Source: a bacterium (GTDB lineage Bacteria; Cyanobacteriota; Vampirovibrionia; Gastranaerophilales; Gastranaerophilaceae). From it: a DNA stretch of 64,000 nucleotides. Where the stretch lies: positions 1-64,000 of the forward strand of contig JAKSUQ010000009.1 of NCBI GenBank assembly GCA_024408855.1, read 5' to 3'. Below, one piece after another: positions 60,610 through 64,000 of the stretch. The notes below the pieces were generated by a model. It worked only from the letters and a program-made list of their open reading frames with translations, was not told the DNA's origin and did no database searches. How positions within the stretch are numbered: the stretch's first letter is position 1; each line of letters begins with the position of its first letter. A program made the translations under genes and the position numbers.

Positions 60610-60804
60610 ATGGGAAAAATATTCGGAATCAGTAATTTGCCTGTAACAATTTTTACAACACCTTTGGAACCGCATAAAATTAAATATCCTTTTCAAGAAG
60701 TAAGTTCGCAAAGTTTAAGACCTGCTTCCAAGGATTCCTTTGCCCGGAAAAATGAATTAGCTAAAAATTTTATACAAAAATTTATGCCAGGAATAAGGAA
60801 ATAA
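60610..60804 (+). CDS. hypothetical protein, 64 aa
   Basis: Small basic protein (MGKIFGISNLPVTIFTTPLE ... KFMPGIRK), no recognised domain. The ATG at 60610 lies nine bases after AAAGGAGA; the ATG at 60601 sits on that site. Located between the receiver and the GspE-like gene, in close order. Perhaps an adaptor. Confidence 0.7.
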   Translation: MGKIFGISNLPVTIFTTPLEPHKIKYPFQEVSSQSLRPASKDSFARKNELAKNFIQKFMPGIRK

Positions 60805-60828
60805 CGCAATTCTGTAAAGGGATAATCA

Positions 60829-62211
60829 ATGGAAACCATTAATAACAAAACATTAGAGAAATTAAAATATGAACTTGTAAGAGACGAAATTGTTTCTTAT
60901 GAAACATTGGAAAAAGCAGAGGAGTTGGCTGATGTCCAGAATATTAACATTGGTCAGGCACTTATCAGTTCCGGTGTTATTGATGAGGAAAAGTTATTAA
61001 AATTTTTAGAAACAAAACTACATATCCCGTATGTTAATTTGGAGGATTATTCACCTGATGTGAAATGCTTTAATTTTATTTCGTACTCAGATGCGAGGAG
61101 ATATCATATAATACCTCTGTTTAAAATTGAAGAAGTGCTTACGGTTGCTATGTCAGATCCATTAAATTTATTTGCAATAGACAAAATCATAGAAACTGCA
61201 GAATGTTCTATTGAGCCGGTTATTGCATCAGAATCAAGTATTTCTAAAAAAATTGATGAATATTACAAAATTGCTGATACTGTTGATGATATTATTTTGT
61301 CGGATGATACCGATAAATTTGATTGGACAGAAGAACTTCACAATCAAGATTCAGGGGAAGAACGTATACAGAGAGTTATTCGTGCTATATTAAAACAAGC
61401 AATTATAGAAAATACTCACGAATTAAACTTTGAACAGGTAGAGGATGGTCTTAAAGTCGTATTTAAACAAAACGGAGAGATTACAGACAAAGGAATTATA
61501 CCGTCAGTTTTGAATACACCGTTCGTTTCGAAGCTCAAAGCTCTTTCAAACTTAGATCCGTCAGTATGTGAAATCCCACAATTAGGCAAATTATGTTTCA
61601 AAGTAGATAATACTATGTTGATTGCTTCTGTATCGTCATTTCCGACAATTATGGGAGAAAGGATTTCACTTAAAATATACAAACCGCCGAAAACTTTGGA
61701 CAAGATACTTACGGACGAAAAACAAAGAAAAATTCTTCAAAAAGCCGCAGAAAAACCCGGAATTATACTTATTTGCGGTTCTCCTTTGAGTGGTAAGACT
61801 CATATAATATATTCAATGCTTATGAATGTTGATAAAAAGAATAAAAATGTCATGACCATTGAATCAATTGCAAAATATGAATTACAGTATGTTCATCAGT
61901 GTGAACTTAATGAAAACATAGGCTTTAATATGGATAAGGCTCTCAGATTCGTTGAATTTCAATCCCCTGATTTAATATACTTGGAGGGAATTAAGACAAG
62001 AGAAGCATTTGAATTCTTATCAGAGCTTTACTATAATGATAAAACTGTTATTACTGAATTTATGGCAAATAATATGACAGATTTAAGGCAAAAACTGGCT
62101 TTTGAAGATTTTCAATCTTTCAAATCCTTGATATCGTGCCTCGTATTTATCCACACCAAAGATAGTATCGAAGTCTTTGATAAGGAAACTTTACAAAAAT
62201 ATCTTGCCTAA
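60829..62211 (+). CDS. divergent GspE/PilB-like ATPase, 460 aa
   Basis: Secretion/pilus ATPase relative. The N-terminal MshEN-like domain (about 20-150; NINIGQALISSGVIDEEKLL, HIPYVNLEDYSP, LTVAMSDPLNLFAIDKI) is well kept. The ATPase part has a P-loop LICGSPLSGKTHIIYSMLM (about residue 318), SIAKYELQYVHQCELNENIG and SPDLIYLEGIKTREAFEFL in place of the strict Walker B (DxxMxGEIRD). The catalytic Glu and His boxes are weak, and the zinc CxxC is absent. Likely a modified regulator or a reduced motor. AAAGGGAT precedes the ATG. Confidence 0.8.
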   Translation: METINNKTLEKLKYELVRDEIVSYETLEKAEELADVQNINIGQALISSGVIDEEKLLKFLETKLHIPYVNLEDYSPDVKCFNFISYSDARRYHIIPLFKIEEVLTVAMSDPLNLFAIDKIIETAECSIEPVIASESSISKKIDEYYKIADTVDDIILSDDTDKFDWTEELHNQDSGEERIQRVIRAILKQAIIENTHELNFEQVEDGLKVVFKQNGEITDKGIIPSVLNTPFVSKLKALSNLDPSVCEIPQLGKLCFKVDNTMLIASVSSFPTIMGERISLKIYKPPKTLDKILTDEKQRKILQKAAEKPGIILICGSPLSGKTHIIYSMLMNVDKKNKNVMTIESIAKYELQYVHQCELNENIGFNMDKALRFVEFQSPDLIYLEGIKTREAFEFLSELYYNDKTVITEFMANNMTDLRQKLAFEDFQSFKSLISCLVFIHTKDSIEVFDKETLQKYLA

Positions 62212-62225
62212 GTAGTATAAGCCGA

Positions 62226-62774
62226 TTACATTCCAAATTGAGCTTTATAAAAACTGCTTGATGCAATTTTGTCTTGGATGTAATTGTTTCCGTCGTTAGT
62301 TGATGCCAAATACAATGCGGCTAATCTGTTTAATCTTTTTGTAAGTTTAGATTCAGGATAAGTTGCTGAGTCTTTTTTAAGTCTTGTCCAGCATGCGGCT
62401 TCTTTTTGAGTGGCGATTGTTTCTTCTTCCATTGTTGCTTTTCTCAAAATGTGGCAACTTTCATGTGCGATAAGACAAGCAATTTGTTCAATCGGAGCGG
62501 ATTCGTATATTGAATTTATCAATATTACTCTTCTTCCTGTTTTGTCATAGGAGTTTGTCGCATAGACATTTCCGTAACCAGACAAATTGTAAAATCTAAT
62601 CTTTACTGCATTTTTCTGGAGATTGTTGAACACATCATACTCACCGCTTTGTGCCAATACTTCCAGGGCTGAAATGATTTTTGTGTCGTTGGAAAATTCT
62701 TTCAAATTGTAACCGAAAGACTGATTGACTGTGAACATCACGAGGATGAACAAGAATGCAAAAACTTTTTTCAC
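62226..62774 (-). CDS. secreted putative zincin metalloprotease, 182 aa
   Basis: KKVFAFLFILVMFTVNQSFG is a signal peptide. The mature chain has the zincin motif IACLIAHESCHILRKATMEEE (HExxH: His104, Glu105, His108), with a possible third ligand Glu125 in TQKEAACW. No known family was matched beyond the motif. The start is GTG at 62774 with AGGGG eight bases before it. Ends 15 bases from the GspE-like gene, convergent. Confidence 0.75.
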   Translation of the reverse strand: MKKVFAFLFILVMFTVNQSFGYNLKEFSNDTKIISALEVLAQSGEYDVFNNLQKNAVKIRFYNLSGYGNVYATNSYDKTGRRVILINSIYESAPIEQIACLIAHESCHILRKATMEEETIATQKEAACWTRLKKDSATYPESKLTKRLNRLAALYLASTNDGNNYIQDKIASSSFYKAQFGM

Positions 62775-63094
62775 TTAATATACCCCTAATAGTTAGCCTA
62801 TTACATTAGTTTTATCGGCATATTTTGGAAAAACTTTAATGATTTTTTGAGTTTTGTTACACTTTTTAACAAATTGTTACAGCTAAAAATCAGGTAACTG
62901 AAAGGGTGATTGCTAAAATTGTAAAGTGCTCTATTGGTAATTGTTTTGTGTAGTATCAGATTTATATTCAAATATAAGAAAAAATATTTGTTACAAATTC
63001 TGAAATTTTACTCATTGGATTTTACATTTATTCATAATCGTTTTTTATTAATGATTTGACAAAAATATCAACAAATTATACTTTAGACCGATGA

Positions 63095-63235
63095 AAAATT
63101 TACGATTTGGCTCTGCCGGAGGATCCAGCGGTCTTTAGATAAGCTATTAAAGAAAGATTTCAAGAAACAATGAAAAAAAGTGAAAACCGTTTAACTCTTG
63201 TAAAATTTGAGGAATATTTTAAAAGCAGAAATTAA
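63095..63235 (+). pseudogene. remnant of a small helical gene
   Basis: One frame reads KIYDLALPEDPAVFR, TAA (63140), AIKERFQETMKKSENRLTLV, then KFEEYFKSRN and a stop. Codon choice looks coding, and a terminator follows. The interruption and lack of a start imply decay. No family is assigned. Confidence 0.35.
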
Positions 63236-63256
63236 TTAGAATTTCTGCTTTTTTGA
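63219..63256 (+). terminator. terminator after the remnant
   Basis: AAAAGCAGAAATT pairs with AATTTCTGCTTTT (63221-63233 with 63240-63252), T run after it. Confidence 0.8.
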
Positions 63257-63323
63257 TTTTATGCCCTGATATACGAAAATTACTATGTTATTTAAAGAGA
63301 AATAAAATTTTGAAATAAAACTC

Positions 63324-63352
63324 TTGCAAAAAAAAATTTAGCATATTATATT
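63324..63352 (+). promoter_or_regulatory. tRNA-Asp promoter
   Basis: TTGCAA (63324-63329), 17-base spacer, TATATT (63347-63352), 20 bases before the tRNA. Confidence 0.65.
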
Positions 63353-63372
63353 GATTAGGAGATAAGCGACAT

Positions 63373-63450
63373 GGGAGCGTAGCTCAGTCTGGTTAGAGCG
63401 TCTGCCTGTCACGCAGAAGGTCGCGAGTTCGAGCCTCGTCGTTCCCGCCA
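63373..63450 (+). tRNA. tRNA-Asp (GTC)
   Basis: Acceptor GGGAGCG with CGTTCCC, D-arm GCTCAGTCTGGTTAGAGC, anticodon stem TCTGC/GCAGA with loop CTGTCAC (anticodon GTC at 63408-63410), T-arm GCGAGTTCGAGCCTCGT, discriminator G typical of tRNA-Asp, encoded CCA. A terminator follows at 63457. Confidence 0.95.
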
Positions 63451-63456
63451 TTTACT

Positions 63457-63487
63457 TAAAAGTCCTGTTATTACAGGGCTTTTTTGC
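63457..63487 (+). terminator. tRNA-Asp terminator
   Basis: AAGTCCTGT pairs with ACAGGGCTT (one T-G), loop TATT, then TTTTT. Confidence 0.8.
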
Positions 63488-63550
63488 TATCCCGGTATTT
63501 CTCTTATAGTGTGTGTTTGGGGCTAATTTTATCATTATTGTTGAATTTTA

Positions 63551-63568
63551 GTGAGTTCGAACCTCGTC
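63551..63568 (+). repeat. partial copy of the tRNA-Asp T-arm (att-like)
   Basis: GTGAGTTCGAACCTCGTC matches the tRNA segment 63423-63440 in 16 of 18 positions, 128 bases downstream of it. Such partial tRNA ends mark integration sites. Accessory-looking genes start just after it. Confidence 0.55.
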
Positions 63569-63613
63569 AATCCTCTTGATATTTTATTCTATTTATATAG
63601 AAGGAGGAAAATC

Positions 63614-63898
63614 ATGAACAAAGAAACTATGACATTTAAAGTAGAAGAATACACAATAACCTTGCACAGAGGCCCGGAAGAATCAAAAGAAATGGAACAA
63701 AAACGAATGGCTAGGTACGTAACTTGCCTATATAATATGGCAGTGAAACTAATGGTAAAACACTTCAAAGAACATTACCCAGAATTACAACCTGAAGTAA
63801 GTAATATTCTAAAAAAGGCTGAAAGTAAAATATTAAACGGAAAAATACTGAAGCCAAGAGTTTTTAAATTCAAACTTTATAGTATAATATCCCTATGA
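63614..63898 (+). CDS. hypothetical protein, 94 aa
   Basis: Unknown basic helical protein, MNKETMTFKVEEYTITLHRG at the start and a lysine-rich end. The ATG at 63614 is preceded by AAGGAGG; a longer TTG frame runs back into the tRNA-derived repeat and is rejected. It lies right after the tRNA-Asp scar, and its stop overlaps the next ATG (ATGA), so both belong to one unit, probably on a mobile element. Confidence 0.7.
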   Translation: MNKETMTFKVEEYTITLHRGPEESKEMEQKRMARYVTCLYNMAVKLMVKHFKEHYPELQPEVSNILKKAESKILNGKILKPRVFKFKLYSIISL

Positions 63899-64000
63899 GA
63901 AAAAGCGGTTACACACAATATAATAAATCTGTGGAATATGCATCCGAAGTGTTGGTTAAGACTTTTCAAGAAGTTTCAAGAAGGGTCCATAAACAACAGA
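63895..64000 (+). CDS. partial gene running off the window
   Basis: Starts at the ATGA overlap with the previous stop and reads MRKSGYTQYNKSVEYASEVL, then VKTFQEVSRRVHKQQ to the window end. Too short to identify; polar and helical. Confidence 0.55.
   Translation, partial: MRKSGYTQYNKSVEYASEVLVKTFQEVSRRVHKQQ

Larger units (their letters stand above)
62775..63372. other. 598-base interval with decayed coding DNA before tRNA-Asp
   Basis: Contains AT-rich leader DNA with several GTTACA-type words (for example AACAAATTGTTACA near 62872), the broken reading frame at 63095-63235, its terminator and the tRNA promoter. No intact gene is visible. Confidence 0.6.

Noticed and set aside
1-64000. CRISPR arrays
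   Set aside because: No regularly spaced direct repeats with unique spacers were found; the tandem repeats present are coding or simple-sequence repeats.

Overview
The window is AT-rich (roughly one third G+C by eye) bacterial chromosome with dense, short-spaced genes on both strands, three tRNA genes and no rRNA. The gene set suggests a flagellated, obligately anaerobic, envelope-rich bacterium: flagellin, hook, FlgD, FliK and FliJ genes, a reverse rubrerythrin, a CoA-disulfide-reductase-type flavoprotein, a 2-hydroxyacyl-CoA dehydratase/activase relative, ThyX and FolE2 in place of ThyA and FolE, MurQ, and a heptosyltransferase-like protein. A glyS gene standing apart from glyQ and a yggS-sepF pair are seen in the cyanobacterial phylum. 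Together with the low G+C and several lineage-type proteins carrying PN[FY]GLRL or SFKG motifs near the N-terminus, this makes a non-photosynthetic gut relative of Cyanobacteria (Gastranaerophilales/'Melainabacteria', Vampirovibrionia) my best guess. That is an inference, not proven by the window alone.

Layout. 1-1.26 kb: a small accessory patch with tandem palindromic operators, two tiny genes and a third broken by an in-frame TAG, next to the 3' end of tRNA-Gly. 1.4-2.4 kb: two translationally coupled genes of unknown role, one HEAT-like. 2.6-7.5 kb: glyS, a small gene, a COG3581-type protein, a phosphopantetheinyl transferase, reverse rubrerythrin. 7.7-9.6 kb: tRNA-Glu, a possible remnant with a repeated tRNA end, sepF and yggS. 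9.9-13.6 kb: fliJ-fliK-flgD-flgE operon (minus strand). 13.8-20.8 kb: bifunctional Rel, then unusual proteins (a possible Rel-synthetase-like protein, a secreted helical protein, a kinase-like protein, a membrane coiled-coil protein). 20.8-25.6 kb: lipoprotein, ChbG/YdjC deacetylase, typA, recA and a coiled-coil HTH-like protein. 25.6-27.4 kb: a repeat-rich locus with a pentanucleotide repeat in its leader and a long hairpin downstream. 27.4-36.4 kb: housekeeping metabolism (CoA-disulfide reductase, rseP, coaD, solute-binding protein, thyX, NhaD/ArsB-type permease, folE2, aroQ, two metallo-beta-lactamase-fold proteins). 36.6-54.9 kb: patatin, leuC, mtnA, TPR-glycosyltransferase, radical SAM, murQ, ribH, glgA, a degenerate PurD-like protein, an M49-like peptidase, gmk, a TPP decarboxylase, priA. 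55.1-57 kb: two almost identical tandem flagellins. 58.2-62.2 kb: histidine kinase, receiver protein, a 64-residue protein and a divergent GspE/PilB-like ATPase in one apparent operon. 62.2-64 kb: secreted zincin, decayed DNA, tRNA-Asp and the edge of a probable mobile element.

The most interesting signals are: (i) the HK-receiver-small protein-degenerate GspE operon; (ii) a group of proteins sharing PN[FY]GLRL/SFKG motifs, one looking kinase-like and one looking like a distant Rel synthetase lying tail-to-tail with Rel; (iii) the repeat locus at 25.8-27.3 kb, with (TATGA)5, 21-base and 78-base coding repeats; (iv) several genes whose -10 box lies only 6-9 bases before the start codon with no Shine-Dalgarno, suggesting leaderless mRNAs; (v) tRNA-adjacent scars. 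All functional calls come from reading translated sequence by eye; no database search was run.
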